From the NCBI GenBank assembly GCA_963693085.1, contig OY856414.1, forward strand, positions 265,157,001 to 265,221,000: 64,000 bases of DNA, read 5' to 3'. Of this stretch, positions 46,508 through 57,745 are shown one piece after another. The DNA is from Alisma plantago-aquatica (Eukaryota; Streptophyta; Magnoliopsida; Alismatales; Alismataceae). The position numbers were made by a program, and so were the translations under genes. The notes beneath the pieces were generated by a model, which had not been told where the DNA came from, did not search any database, and worked only from the letters and a program-made list of their open reading frames with translations. Positions within the stretch are counted from its first letter, which is position 1. Each line of letters starts with the position of its first letter.

Positions 46508-47640
46508 TCATTGTCCATTGACCTTAAAGGAGGATTGTTTCCCTTGTAACTCCACGGTTCCATACAGATAAACATGTAAGACTAAGAATGGTCCAGACCA
46601 CTTGGATCTTAGCTTTCTTGGAAACATCTTGAGCTTAGAGTTGAATAGAAACACTTTATCTCCTTCCTTGAAGTCTTTGACTTTGATTCTTTTATCATGC
46701 CATTTCTTTGTCTTCTCTTTATAGATTTTGGCATTTTCATAAGCATCCATACACATCTCTCCCAGATCTTGGATCTATAACAATCTCTTCTCTCCAACCT
46801 TCTTAAGATCATAATTGAGAAACTTGATTGCCCATAATGCTTTGTGCTCCAATTCTACAAGGGGATGACAAGATTTGCCATAGACGAGTTTAAAGGGAGT
46901 TGTCCCTATGAGAGTTTTGAAAGTTGTTTTGTATGCCCATAATGCATTATCTAGCTTTAAGGCCCAATCCTTCCTTGAGCTAGAGATGGTCTTTTCTAAA
47001 ATGGCCTTCAATTGCCTATTAGAGATCTCCACTTGCCCTAAAGTTTGAGGATGATAGATTGTGGACACTTTATGCTTTACCCCATATTTACTAAGCAAGT
47101 TGTAGAAGTTCATTTCCTTAAATGGCTGCCACTGTCTGAAATGATTGATCTTGGAACTTCAAATCTTGGGAAGATGGTATTTTGAAAAAGTTTGACGACT
47201 AACTTTGCATCTAGAGCTTGAGTGGGAATTCCTACCACCCATTTGGACATGTAATCATAGGCCACCAATATAAATGTGTAGTTGCATGAAGACTGGAAAG
47301 GGCCCATATAGTCTATACCCCACACATCAACAACTTCTATCTCCAGAATTGAGTTTAATGGCATTTCATCTCTCCTTGAAACTCTCCCACCTCTTTGGCA
47401 TTTGTCATAAGCCTTGACAAGTGTGTGCATGTCACGGAATAGACTTGGCCAATAAAGGCCAGATTATAGGATCTTTGTTGCTATTTTGTGGGCTCCAAAG
47501 TGTCCTCCGTAGGGAGAAGAATGACAATCTAAAATCACATTAGCAACTTCCTCATTTGGGATACACCTCCTTATGAGTCCACCAGCACATTGCTCAAATA
47601 ATAACGAATCATCCCAATAGTAGAATTTTACATCATGAAG
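46508..47640 (-). pseudogene. Athila integrase, frameshifted
   Basis: Zinc-binding region (SSPYGGHFGAHKIATKIL, then AYDKCQRGG, where the usual first Cys is Tyr). Core with [23 protein letters not shown] and the Glu of [11 protein letters not shown], so the three catalytic acidic residues remain. C-terminal part has GDKVFLFNSKLKMFP and KWSGPFLV. Integrase joins the DNA copy to the chromosome in the nucleus. Frame changes near 47110 and stops (for example near 46770 and 47445) break it. It directly follows RNase H as in Ty3/gypsy pol, and no chromodomain follows, as expected for Athila. Confidence 0.9.
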
Positions 47641-47829
47641 AAACTTCTTTTACTGTTGGTACGTCAAGTCTGGAGGTAGTTGTACTGTAGCAAGAAAATT
47701 TGCAAAATATGTGAACCATGATGCTTGTGTGTAAGACAAGGCATAGAGTTTCTCAATTGGCAATCAGTCCTCAATAGGCAATGAACTTTCACCACTTGTA
47801 GTCAATCTAGATAGGTGATCTACAACATG

Positions 47830-48010
47830 TACTTAAATGCAGCATGATATGTATGCACAATGACTTTGGATCCTACCAAATACTGTCTAAACTTGTCAAA
47901 AGCGTATATTGTGGCAAGCATATCCTTCTCAGTGGTTGTATAGTTGATTTGTGCCTCATCTAAAGTTTTTCTTGCATAGTGTATAGCATGAAGCTTTTTA
48001 TCTTTCCGCT
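47830..48010 (-). pseudogene. Athila RNase H fragment
   Basis: The minus strand encodes KLHAIHYARKTLDEAQINYT, TTEKDMLATIYAFDKFRQYL and a GSKVIVHTYH-like end. This is the start of the gypsy RNase H domain, which degrades the RNA of the RNA-DNA hybrid. The DAS motif is at the end of the preceding RT frame (MCDASDYTLGAVL), and the Glu of TTEKDMLA is present. The usual second Asp motif (TDH) reads TYH, so the copy looks dead. Confidence 0.8.
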
Positions 48011-48011
48011 A

Positions 48012-49015
48012 TCAAAGAACTGCTCCTAATGTGTAGTCACTTGCATCACACATTAATTCAAAAGGAGCACTCCAGTCCGGTGGTTGTATGATTGAGGCTA
48101 AGACAAGAGCTTCTTTGAGCTTGTTGAAGGTTGCATGGCAAGAATCATTGAAAATGAACTCGACATCTTTTGCAAGCAAGGAACACAATGGTTTTGCAAT
48201 CTTGGAGAAATCTTTAATGAATATTTTGTAGAACTCTGCACGTCCAAGGAAACTACAGATGTCTTTGACTGAAGAAGGGGTAGACATCTTCTCTATAGCT
48301 TCCACTTTAGCCCTTTCAACTTCAATACCCTTATTAGAAACAATATGGCCTAGTACTACACCAGATTGTACCATGAAATTGCACATTTCCCAGTTTAGTA
48401 CTAGGTTAACCTTTTTGCAATGGGCTAAGACTTTAGATAAATTGTACAAGCAGTGATCAAAAGAATCTCCATAAATGCTAAAACTATCCATGAATATTTC
48501 CATTATATTTTCAATGAAATCAGAGAATATAGCCATCATGCAACGTTGAAACGTGGATGGGGCATTACAAAGACCAAAGGGCATGCGACGGTAAGCATAG
48601 GTCCCATAGGTGCATGTAAATGTGGTTTTCTCTTGATCGGGAGGGTATATTGGAATTTGGAAAAACCTAGAATACCCATACAAATAGCAAAAGTAAGAAT
48701 GGCTTGCAAGTCACTCAAGCATCAAATCGATAAATGGAAAGGGAAAATGATCTTTGCGAGTTGCTTTATTCAAATGCCGGTAATCAATACACATACGCCA
48801 GCCTGTGACTATACATGTTTGTATGAACTCATCATTATCTACCTTAATGACAGGTGCACCCCCATTTTAGGTACCACATGAATGGCACTAACCCAAGGGC
48901 TGTCACTTATAGAATAAATGATGCCAACATCTTTCAATTGAAAAATTCCCTTTTAACCACTTCCAGCATGTTTTGATTTAAACGTCTAGGTGGTTCAATA
49001 GTGGGTTTAGCATCA
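48012..49015 (-). pseudogene. Athila reverse transcriptase, catalytic Asp lost
   Basis: N-terminal landmarks at about 49000-48700 are broken by stops and shifts (PRRLNQNMLEVVKREFF, a DSPWVSAIHVVPK stretch, GWRMCIDYR-like). From 48683 an open 223-codon frame has TYGTYAYRRMPFGLCNAPST, TFQRCMMAIFSDFIE, the active-site region IFMDSFSIYG and LGHIVSNKGIEV. Athila enzymes normally read FMDDFS, so the second catalytic Asp is now Ser and the enzyme would be inactive even if translated. The thumb-to-connection part is otherwise well kept. Confidence 0.92.
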
Positions 49016-49061
49016 TCTTCCATGTTTATTCTATGCATGCAAATGGAAGGGTGTATAGCCT

Positions 49062-49481
49062 TTAAATCATCATAGAGTAACCAATGACATCTTTGTATGA
49101 ATGTAATTCAGCAAGCAATTTATTTTCTTGTTCATTAGTTAACTCATCATTGATTATGACTGGAGAAGCAGAATCAGTGTCAAGAAATGCATACCCCAGC
49201 CCGGGTGGAAGGGCTTTGAGTTCTACCTTTCTCCCAGCTACATTTTCTTCGGATTTATCATCAACAAATGAAGTATCTTCACTAATAGCATTTGGTTGAG
49301 CAACAGAATATACTCTAGAATTTTTAGAGTTATCATTTGTAGCTTCATCATCATCACAATAGTTAAATATCAATTTAGCATCATTATGATCTTCCTCCCC
49401 AATAGAGTCAATGGAGTCAATAACATAGAGTTCTTCCAATTGTGAAGGTGCCTTCATGGCATTAAACACTGAAAATTCCAT
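49062..49481 (-). pseudogene. Athila pol linker between protease and RT
   Basis: An open acidic frame ending in VELKALPPGLGYAFLD and a NKLLAELHSYKDVIGYS segment. These are the conserved link before the RT domain in Athila pol. It has no catalytic role of its own and belongs with the polyprotein. Confidence 0.75.
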
Positions 49482-49597
49482 AGCTTCTTCATCGACCCTT
49501 AGTGTAAGCTTTCCTTCCCGGACACCAACAAGGCATGCGGCAGTCCTAAAAAAAGATCTCTCGAAGAGAATGGGATTGGAAGGGATTTAAGACATGT

Positions 49598-50254
49598 CTA
49601 AAAAACAAAATCACAAGGAATGTAGAATTTACTAATTTGCACTGGTACATCCTCCGCAATACATTTGAAATATTTGATTGAGTGATCGGCTAATTGGATA
49701 GCCATCTTCGTAGGTTTCAAATCTCCAAGGTCCAACTCATGCCATAAGATAGACGGAATGAGACTAATGCTAGCTCTAAGGTCAACATGACCTTTGTCAA
49801 ATGTGGTGTTGCTAATCTTGCAAGGTAGAGTGAAAGCTCCCAGATCATTTAGCTTTGCGGGAAGTCTGTTTTGGATGATTGAACTCATTCTCTCAGAAAG
49901 CATGATAGTTTCAATTTGGTCTATCCTCCTCTTCTTGGTGAGGATGTATTTTAGAAATTTGGCATATGACGACATCTCATCTATGACTTCAGCCAACAGA
50001 AGATTGATATGAAGTTTGTTTAGAATCTCCATAAATTTTGTAAACTTTGAATCATCCATCTTATTTACAAGTCTTTGTGGAAATGGTGGACTTGCTTTGT
50101 AGGAAGGTTGTACTTTAGCTGTACCTTTTAGTTTTTCATCAATGGGAGCATCTTTTTCAGCAACCTCAACACTCTTCTCCTTGGATGGAGAAGGTCTTTG
50201 GATTTCATCTCCACTCCTTAAGGTGATAAAATTTACTTGCCCTCTTGGATTCAC
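49598..50254 (-). pseudogene. Athila gag-pol junction and aspartic protease
   Basis: A 218-codon frame. The first half, after a Lys/Glu-rich part, has PPFPQRLVNKMDDSKFTKFM and the EMSSYAKFLKYILTKKR segment, typical of Athila before protease. The second half is the protease: FTLPCKISNTTFDKGHVDLR followed by ASISLIP. The active-site DLGAS reads DLRAS, so Asp is kept but the flanking Gly is Arg, probably inactive. Then comes IQLADHSIKYFKCIAEDV. The protease would cut the polyprotein in the particle. Confidence 0.85.
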
Positions 50255-50686
50255 CTCCGGTTGGCTAGGAAGGGAACCAGACTATGTGTTATGTTGATGT
50301 ACTAAATCTTGCTGGGTGATTTGATTCTCCAACATCCTTGTATGTGTGGAAATTCCATCCACTTTAGCGGAGAGTTGAGCAACTGCATCTTTTAGCAGTT
50401 TGTCATTGCCTCAGAACTCTTCATTTTGTTGTGCTTGAGTAGAGATAAATTTCTCCATCATAGTCTCCAAAGAAGATTTCTAGGGTTGTTGTTGTTGTTG
50501 GTAACCCCTATTGTTATTGAAACCTGGCGGATTCCCATTTCATTGTCGGTTGAAGAGTTGTTGATGTGGTTTTTGTTGTCCTTGTTGATAGTTTTGCGCG
50601 TTGCTAGTGTTCCGATAAGAGAAGTTAGGATGATCTCTCCACCCTAGATTGTAGGTGTTGGAATAGGGATTATATTGCTTGTTCCC

Positions 50687-51650
50687 CTATATCCCAATGA
50701 CATTCACTTGCTCTTGGTTGTCTTGATTCATATTAGGAGCAAAACAAGTAGAAGCAGTATGTCCGACAAATCTGCAAGCTTCACAAGTTACCTTAGCTGC
50801 TTGGATCTGCATTGTAGTAATCTTCTCAAACTTTTGTGTAAGGACATCAAGCTTAGCTACAATCAAATCAACTGCATCAACACTATGCTTTCCTCCTTGC
50901 TTTCTGGTTGAAGAACTATGTGTAGAAGATGATTGTGCTTTCCTATCAGACCCCCATTGGTAGTGGTTGAGTGCTATTTCTTCAACGATATCATAAGCCT
51001 CCCTATAAGACTTATTCATTAAAGTTCCATTAGCTGCGACATCCAATGTCATACGGGTGTTGTAGAACAGTCCATTGTAAAATGTTTGAAGTAGCAACCA
51101 ATTTGTCAATCCATGGTGAGGGAAAAGGCATTGCAGGTCCTTGAACCGCTTCCATGTTTCATACAAAGTTTCTCCATCTAATTGAGAAAAATTTGTGAGC
51201 TGGTTTCTCAGTTGAGCTATTTTTCTTAGCGGAAAATACTTTGCAAGGAAAGCATTTAATAGTTGATCCCAGCTCTTGATGGACTTCTTAGGAAGAGATA
51301 AAATCCACGCCTTGGCTCTATCTCTCAAGGTGAAGGGAAATAGTAGAAGCCTTATTCCATCAACAGATACACCATTGATTTTAAAGGTGTTCATGTACTC
51401 CAGGAATTCAGCTACATGAAGGTTTGGATCTTCAGTTGCGGTACCCGCAAAATGGGTTTGCTGGATCATCTGCATCATAGAAGGGCTAATAGAGAAATTT
51501 TTTGCTTCTATCATAGGTAGATCAATGGCTACACAAATGTTTGCGGCATACGGCATAGCAAAGTCTTTCAAAGGATAGTTGGTTCTTCTTGTATGACTTC
51601 TTCAAAGGATGAAGAAGATGGTGGTGGTGATGATTGTTGTGATCCCTCCA
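50687..51650 (-). pseudogene. Athila gag (capsid and nucleocapsid)
   Basis: An open frame of 294 codons from 51571, extending upstream in other frames to about 51650. The capsid (retrotransposon gag domain) spans residues of about 25-170: DPNLHVAEFLEYMNTFKING, FTLRDRAKAWILSLP, FLAKYFPLRKIAQLRNQLTN and LYETWKRFKDL. A CCHC zinc knuckle, CEACRFVGHTASTC, is near residue 270. This is the longest frame left in the window and may be nearly complete, but the polyprotein after it is broken. Its 5' end abuts the truncated LTR with no leader or primer site, so it would not be expressed normally. Confidence 0.88.
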
Positions 51651-51652
51651 AG

Positions 51653-52583
51653 TATAGAGGACGAAGTTCCACCATTAGAAAGCGCCAACTCAAACTAACT
51701 TCCCTCCCAAAAAGCTAGAATGAAGAGAGTAGCTCTATTGCACCTTGGAGAAGAAAAATAGAGCAGAAATGAGGTAGAATGAGGGTTCTTCTCCAAGAAA
51801 CCACCTTCTTCTACCCCAAAATTGCCTTCCTCTGCTCTAGAACTTCTCTTGGGAGTAAAACACTTCAAAATGACCGAACATAACTGCCTCATGGGCTCCC
51901 ATTTGCTTTTAAAATGAGAGGCATCCATTTTCAATTTTTGCAGAAACTGACAACGACATGGCGTGTCTTTTATTGAACACGTCGTGTCATGTCATTTGTG
52001 TTTGCTCAGTGTTGTCGCTACATTGAGGTACACGATGTGTTTGAATAAGACACACATTGTTTTTGTCTTTAGGGAGTGAATCAAATGAAGGGCACACAGC
52101 GTGTCTGAATAAACACACACTGTGTTCTTTGGCAGAAAGGTGCAGGTAGTCTTCATGTACTAGGAACACGCCGTGTCTGATGAAGGACATGTCGTGTTAC
52201 CTCTTTTCTTTGATATGGACTAGATGTTATTGGAGAATCACACGCCATGTGTTTAATAACACATGACATGTTCTTTGTCCTGAAAGACTGCCTATAAGTG
52301 AACACTTTGTGTTATTAATAGAACACGTCGTGTCTTCTGTCGTTTCTTTAGAAAATTTCTTTGGATCAACAACAAAACTTGGAAAAGTCACATTGAGGTT
52401 GGATCTGAATTAGGTTATCTCCAACATGACCTTTTTAATACATATCTGCAATCAACATCATGTGATAAGCAAAGAGACTAAAAATTGTGGCAAAATGGAT
52501 ATAAATAGAGGCTAATTTGGGACAAAATGAGCTAAAAATGTGTGTGAAGAAATGTAAAAAGTTCATATAAAACACACACAACA
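51653..52583 (-). repeat. 5' LTR of element 4, truncated
   Basis: Matches 41775-42707 of the 3' LTR. The remaining 760 bp of LTR, the primer site and the leader are missing, and gag begins at once. The six dyad pairs are kept at 51961/51982, 52035/52055, 52099/52120, 52171/52192, 52245/52266 and 52307/52328. Confidence 0.85.
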
Positions 52584-52588
52584 GATCC

Positions 52589-54137
52589 CAAATCCTAAGT
52601 TTTGGGACCAATGTCACCTATGTCTGGCCGACGGGCTCCACCATGTAATAGGAGTAGAATGGGCGGAGATGTGAGCCATTCTGAGTCTGAAGTAGAGGAA
52701 TAGAATCTGATGACTCAGTGAACTCATCCTTGTGATGGAATTGTCTTGAACCGCACTGAGATGAATTATTCGACAAATCATCCTCAAGGAACCTTTCAAT
52801 GTATGAATATGAATGGGAAGGCCCTAGGATGTTGACACAAGATGAGATGGAGGGGATACATTGAATGTTTTCTATAGGACTCCTATCTTATCCCTCCACC
52901 TTTAAACATGAGGTTGGATGCTCAGACAAATTTTTATATACAGTCTGAGTCATCCAATCATCTACTGAACAAGAAGTATCCCCAGTTGAATCTGTTTGCG
53001 GTTGTACCAACTCAAGCTTGTCACCTTCTCTGGGTTCTGGGGTATCTTCATACTCAGCAGCCATGTTGTGATGGATACTCCATCCTGCTCCCTTGATGTC
53101 AACTATTCCTTGAAAAGGAATAGTGGACAATGTCGGCTCGTGTTGCTCTAATACTTAGTCGTCGATATAGTCACTGCTCCAATTTGAACAGTTGTCGTCA
53201 TCATCCTCATCAAACAAATTGTTCCAAACCATGATTGGCGTACTGCTCAAAGCAAAGTGACAAGTCTCAATTTGAGAGGTATCACTCTGGTCTGGATCAA
53301 CGTCTGATTCATGTTCCTTAAATTGATCCTCATGTTGTGAGGTTGTTTGACTACCCTGATCATCTTCATCATAGAACCTTTCATGCATGTGGCTTGTATC
53401 TTCCATTGGTTGATTATCTGAAGCATTTGGATATAATGAAGGGCTTCCCCAGGTGGGTTGGTCTTCACAAAAAAATCCAGGTGAATCCAGTTGCTGGTCT
53501 GAATAGGATAGTGAGGCATGTTCCAATTCAACCCCAATGGAATGAATCTGGCGATTGTAATCTTCATAGTTGTGTGATGGCGTTTGCTATTGAATGGTAA
53601 ACAAATCAATGAGCCCTTGAAGCCTCCTACCATATCAACATCCTTGTCATGAAGCTATTGGACTTAAGCATCAATTCTTTCAAGATTGGTCAATTCCTCC
53701 ATGCACTTATGTTGAAAACCCACTGTATCATACTGATACACTTGGATGAATCCTTGTTCAACAATTTTACGTATACTTCTACTGCGGTCTACAATCTTGG
53801 TAGCTACTTGGAGCTGATGGTCTTGTTTTTCTAGTAGCTGTTGAAGTGGATCGACTTGTTCTTGGAGATGAGGAGCTAAGGAGGAGGCAAGTGCATAAGC
53901 ACTTTCTCTGGCTAGCTCCACTGCTCTAATCAACTCTTAATCCCATGTCAACGTGGAAGCCGAAGGCTGATCTCCCATCTCCTTTGTTGGAATTTCAACA
54001 TATGATGATGATGGGGGCGAGTATAGATTGACTAGCTGTAGAGCACGACCTTCAATTATTTGCCAGCATTCGAAACTGTGGAAAAACTCAGGAGGATAGG
54101 TGGATAAGATAAATTGTCTTGTTGAAGCAAGACCCAT
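52589..54137 (-). pseudogene. Gag-position acidic ORF of element 3, unrecognised, decayed
   Basis: From ATG at 54137, about 145 bp after the primer site, one frame encodes a start rich in Tyr/Phe/Pro (ILSTYPPEFFHSFECWQII). After an in-frame stop comes a helical part (ELARESAYALASSLAPHLQE, LLEKQDHQLQVATKIVDRS). After a frameshift near 53540 comes a long Asp/Glu/Ser-rich region (SDVDPDQSDTSQIE, LFDEDDDDNCSNWSSDY), continuing past another stop towards 52600. No capsid, zinc knuckle or enzyme motif is seen. It may be an element-specific protein. Element 4 interrupts it near its end. Confidence 0.5.
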
Positions 54138-54283
54138 GGCTGTAAAAGATGTATAAGAAAAAGAAAAACTATTCAGTATGTATGAACAAGTATGTGTAAA
54201 ACAAAAAGAAAACTATGCATATATGCACACGCTTATGGATGACAGAACAACATCTTTTAGTTGTGTACATGTGAAAAACCACG

Positions 54284-54301
54284 TCCCTGGCAATGGCATC
54301 A
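54284..54301 (-). other. Primer-binding site, tRNA-Asp type (element 3)
   Basis: The minus strand reads TGATGCCATTGCCAGGGA, a tRNA-Asp site with four changes of G to A or C to T type, six bases from the 5' LTR end at 54308. The changes fit decay by deamination. Confidence 0.75.
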
Positions 54302-54307
54302 AAAAGT

Positions 54308-56040
54308 TGATTGCGTCTTGAGAGGGATAGACTCAGGAGGATCGAACTTTAAATTTATAACCTAAAACCTTCAAGGAAACCCCCCACAACTTTATTACGG
54401 GGTCGAAGTAGACATACTGGGTCAAACACAGAGATGTGGAGACGTTTAGGATACTTAAGATCTTGCTCTTAAGTTAGATAAGCCAATTCGATAGTTGATA
54501 AAAGTATGGAGCTAGAATTAGTCTAGCAGGTTGTCATGAAATAAAACAAAACAAAGAAAACAAAACAAAATAGAGTCCAACAGATTCTACTAATCAGTGA
54601 GAAGGAGTTCCTAGCTATGTAACCACAAGTTGGGAAGTTTATGCATCCGTTCTCAGGCGTAGACAACCCCCGAACACCCGAGCAAGCAATCTACATCCAA
54701 ACATGGTATGTACTGTGGTATCGATTCATGTGGGGTCGTCCCACTTGCTCTCTCACAGTATGACTAAAACTAATTAATGACATGAAACCTCTCTTGAGGA
54801 GTGACAAATCAGCACCGTAGAATATTCTAGATACCCTCTCAGGTCTAGAATGTTTTGAGGTTCTAGGAACATGTGTTATCTGGGCAGAACCTGGTAGTGG
54901 GCCCGACCGTGCCCAGGTCTACGAATCTGCACAGATCACCTTGAACTATCCTCCTTTCAAATTTCAATCCAAACTACCTTCTCTTATCTATTTCTACAAT
55001 GAATCTCTCGATATAGATAATAATAGAATTTCAAGCAATAAAGAGATCAACCAAAATAGCAATCATAACCAAAAATAGAAGATAGAACAAAAACATACTA
55101 GATTTGGAATAAAACTACTCGCTTAAGGTTAAAGTACATAAACATGCCCAAAACGAGCTACATAGCCAAGAAGGAGCTCAACTAGCCATGGACAAGCTTA
55201 GTTGGCACTGAACAAAGATGGAAGAACATCATTTGTACAGAAACAAAGGAGAACAGTAGAAGAAAGGAGAAGAAGAAGAGATTTAGCCTATAGACGAGAG
55301 GTGGCTCTCGCTCCTTAGCCTCTATATAGGCATGATCTCATCTTTGGGTCATCCTCCTTGGTCTTCTGGACTCCTTGGCCTCCTTTCTCTTTGATTCCAC
55401 CCCCAAACAATAGATTGGTGGGTGTATGGAGGTGGAACATGGCTGGAAATGGTAGGATATGGGTGGGAGATGGAAGAAAACTAGAGGAACGGATGTAGGA
55501 TGAGCACTTTAGCCTTTTCAAACCTTGGAACTCTCCCATGAGGATCTGGGAATCAAAACATATCAGAACCAAAATGTGGAACCTCCAAAAATTTAGAACT
55601 TTGAACTCTCGATCTCGAAACCCCCCATCTAGGTCGTGAGGGGTGGGTATTTATAGGAAAAGGTGGAAGGTGGTCACGACACCTGCCTTGGTCGCGGCAG
55701 ATCCTGCGATCACGGTCGTGAAGACCTGTGGTTGTGGTCGACTCTGCAATCATGGTGGATCCCACAGTCACAGTCGTGAAGACCTGTGGTCGAGGTTGCG
55801 GTAGATGGAAGTCTAGCTACTGCAAAAATCATGTGTTGGGGAGAAATCTTGGAGAATATATGTCTTTTCAGGTTCAATGCCTACAAGTCCCAAAATTGGT
55901 TAGTTGAGAAACTTTATCTATGAAAATATATAAATTACTAAAACATAAGAATCTATGGTTATTTTGGGCATATTAAGGCTATATTGACATAAAACCATAA
56001 ATAAATGCTTAGCATAGATACCAAAATTTGGGTGTTATCA
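54308..56040 (-). repeat. 5' LTR of element 3
   Basis: 1733 bp, matching 37582-39403. TATA box at 55648-55655; dyad-rich tandem block at about 55665-55800 with two 58-bp units (landmarks 55699 and 55757). Ends TTATCA before GATAT. Confidence 0.88.
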
Positions 56041-56820
56041 GATATGTGAATTCACATGCATCTCAGACAGTCTGCTCTCAATCAAGGAACATGGATTGAA
56101 TGTTGAAGAGGATGACGTTCCATGCCTCGAGTTCAATCCGGATGTCAGTGACAAAGGATCGATACAATCACGGTAACACTAATCACATATTGTAGGTTGA
56201 AGTTGTTCTCCAAATTTCTAAGTTACTTGGGTAGCAATGATGAGTTACTAGATTCCGCTCATTACTTGTGATGTCATAAGTTGTTATGAACATTTACTGC
56301 CAACATAAATTGGAGCCTGTAGGGTCACACACATAGGATACCCTGGAAGAGGAGATTGTCCATGTATGATGTTTAGATTGAGACTAAAGGTGTTTAGGTA
56401 CATACAATTGATTGATTGGACTCAGAACTATCAAGATCAACTATTGAACTAGCTGGTTAGAGTGTCAGGTCGATTGGAGACTGCATTGCCAATGTCAAGA
56501 CTGCCAACTGACCTGTTCATCCTTGTGAGTCGATCGATTGCTGTGAGCCAACTGAATGGTTCACTTGGTGAAACGGGTTGCTCACAGTCCAACCAACTGA
56601 GGAAATTGGGATTTGCCCAGTTGGAGGAAAACTTTCATGTTTCATTTATTCAATTCGATTGGAATAAGGATTAATCTTTGAATTAATTGGAAATGATTGA
56701 GAAAAGACAATTGCGGGCAAGTCTGGAAAGTGAAATGACTGGTTCACTGGGTGAACTGATCGATTCACCTACCCAAACAACCGGTTCAGTTATGAACCAA
56801 TCGCCTCATGTAACGACTCC
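56041..56820 (+). repeat. Right LTR of the copia element, second part
   Basis: Resumes with CTCAGACAGTCTGCTCT and CCATGCCTCGAGTTCA, as in left LTR 29200-29960, including GGTCACACACATAGGA. The match fades at about 56820, so the promoter and leader end of this LTR is missing. Confidence 0.75.
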
Positions 56821-57020
56821 GATTCCTGATAACCCCCAATTAAGGAAGACCAGAAAGTCAGAGGCGTTATCCCAAAAATAGGATCAATGGTTCTGCAAAT
56901 AATAAAAAATAATTAATAAATTCTACAAAAGACTAAACTTAAAACTAGAATAAAAATTTACTTTTCACATACCTTTCAAAATTAGGAAACTGGAACTTCT
57001 ACCCTCATTAGAGTTCTATC

Positions 57021-57460
57021 CACTATGAAAAATATGGTCTTTAACTACAAAAAAATTGTAGCGAAAACCCCAAAATGTGTAGCCAAAAGCTTTGGCTACA
57101 TTTATCCTTACATTTATAATATATAGCTAATACCCGTGTAGTTAATTGTTTAGGCTACATATTTGAAAGTTGTAGTTAGTTATTCCTTTGGCTACAAATT
57201 CATATGTAACCCTAATTGTAGGTAAAAAATGTCCTTACACATAAATGTGTGGTTTCCATTGTAGCTAAATGTATGACTACAGTTCAATTTGTACCTATGA
57301 TATGTAGGGAGAGATGACATTGGTTACAATTTGTATTTGTAGTTCATGTATAGAAAAAAGTAGCACTTGCTACACATGTAATTATAGCTAGTGTGTAGTG
57401 AAAGACACCATGTACTACACATCCATATGTAGTGAGAGACATTATGTATCCAGTCAGTCG
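57021..57460. mobile_element. One end of a CACTA (En/Spm-like) transposon with subterminal repeats
   Basis: CACTATGAAAAATATGG at 57021 begins like the terminal repeat of CACTA elements (CACTA plus A-rich). It is followed by many copies of GTAGCCAAA/TTGGCTACA-type phrases on both strands (57050-57430), the usual transposase-binding subterminal region. The other end is not in the window, so the element would run past 64000 or be truncated. The 3-bp duplication cannot be checked. Confidence 0.6.
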
Positions 57461-57745
57461 CTTGCCAATATAGAGGGGTTTTCAATAAGAAAATAGATGA
57501 ATGTTAATCAAGATCGAGTTGTCCTTACAATGTCAGCAATGATACTTTTATTTATATTTGAACAATGAGTACACATGGGGAGGACATTAACCTAGCCCCT
57601 ATTTTACAATATGCATGGAAAAAAGACATATGTATACAATATCTTCTTCTGACTACATCTATCAACTACAGACTCTATATGCCACATGATCATGCACATC
57701 TTCTTATATCTTGATTTTTCTTTTGTATTTATTCCACCACTTGTA

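Larger units (their letters stand above)
41013..52583 (-). mobile_element. Element 4: Athila-type Ty3/gypsy retrotransposon, decayed
   Basis: Minus-strand order: 5' LTR (partial, 51653-52583), gag, protease, RT, RNase H, integrase, ATHILA ORF, polypurine tract, 3' LTR (41013-42707). GATCC flanks it at 41008-41012 and 52584-52588. Outer ends are TGTTGTG (5') and ...CCCAATA (3'), the final CA having become TA. All genes carry stops or frameshifts, the 5' LTR lost its U5 end and the primer site, and several catalytic residues are gone, so it cannot move on its own. The two LTRs are roughly 94% alike by eye over about 270 bases. Confidence 0.85.
37582..56040 (-). mobile_element. Element 3: non-autonomous Athila-like retrotransposon, nested-split
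   Basis: LTRs at 37582-39403 and 54308-56040 share ends (plus-strand TGATTGC... and ...GTGTTATC(C)A) and are flanked by GATAT at 37577 and 56041. The tRNA-Asp-type primer site beside the right LTR and the polypurine tract beside the left LTR show the element is on the minus strand. Its own internal region is only about 3.3 kb (39404-41007 plus 52589-54307) and encodes one unrecognised acidic frame. All gag-pol in this interval belongs to element 4, inserted within it. Confidence 0.88.
28468..56820 (+). mobile_element. Ty1/copia element (SIRE/Maximus-like), nested and truncated
   Basis: A 2.1-kb left LTR, tRNA-Met primer site, decayed gag, a scrap of integrase, a polypurine tract and the first 1.5 kb of the right LTR can be followed in order. 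The right LTR is split by element 3 and its last part (equivalent to about 29960-30598) is missing after 56820. A solo LTR sits at 33296-36418. Reverse transcriptase is absent, so much of pol was deleted. Because the right end is lost, no target duplication can be tested. Confidence 0.75.

Noticed and set aside
40986..52583. Placing the left end of element 4 at TGCCCC (40986)
   Set aside because: The flanks GTGGT and GATCC do not match; moving the end to 41013 gives GATCC on both sides and lets the element 3 sequence rejoin.
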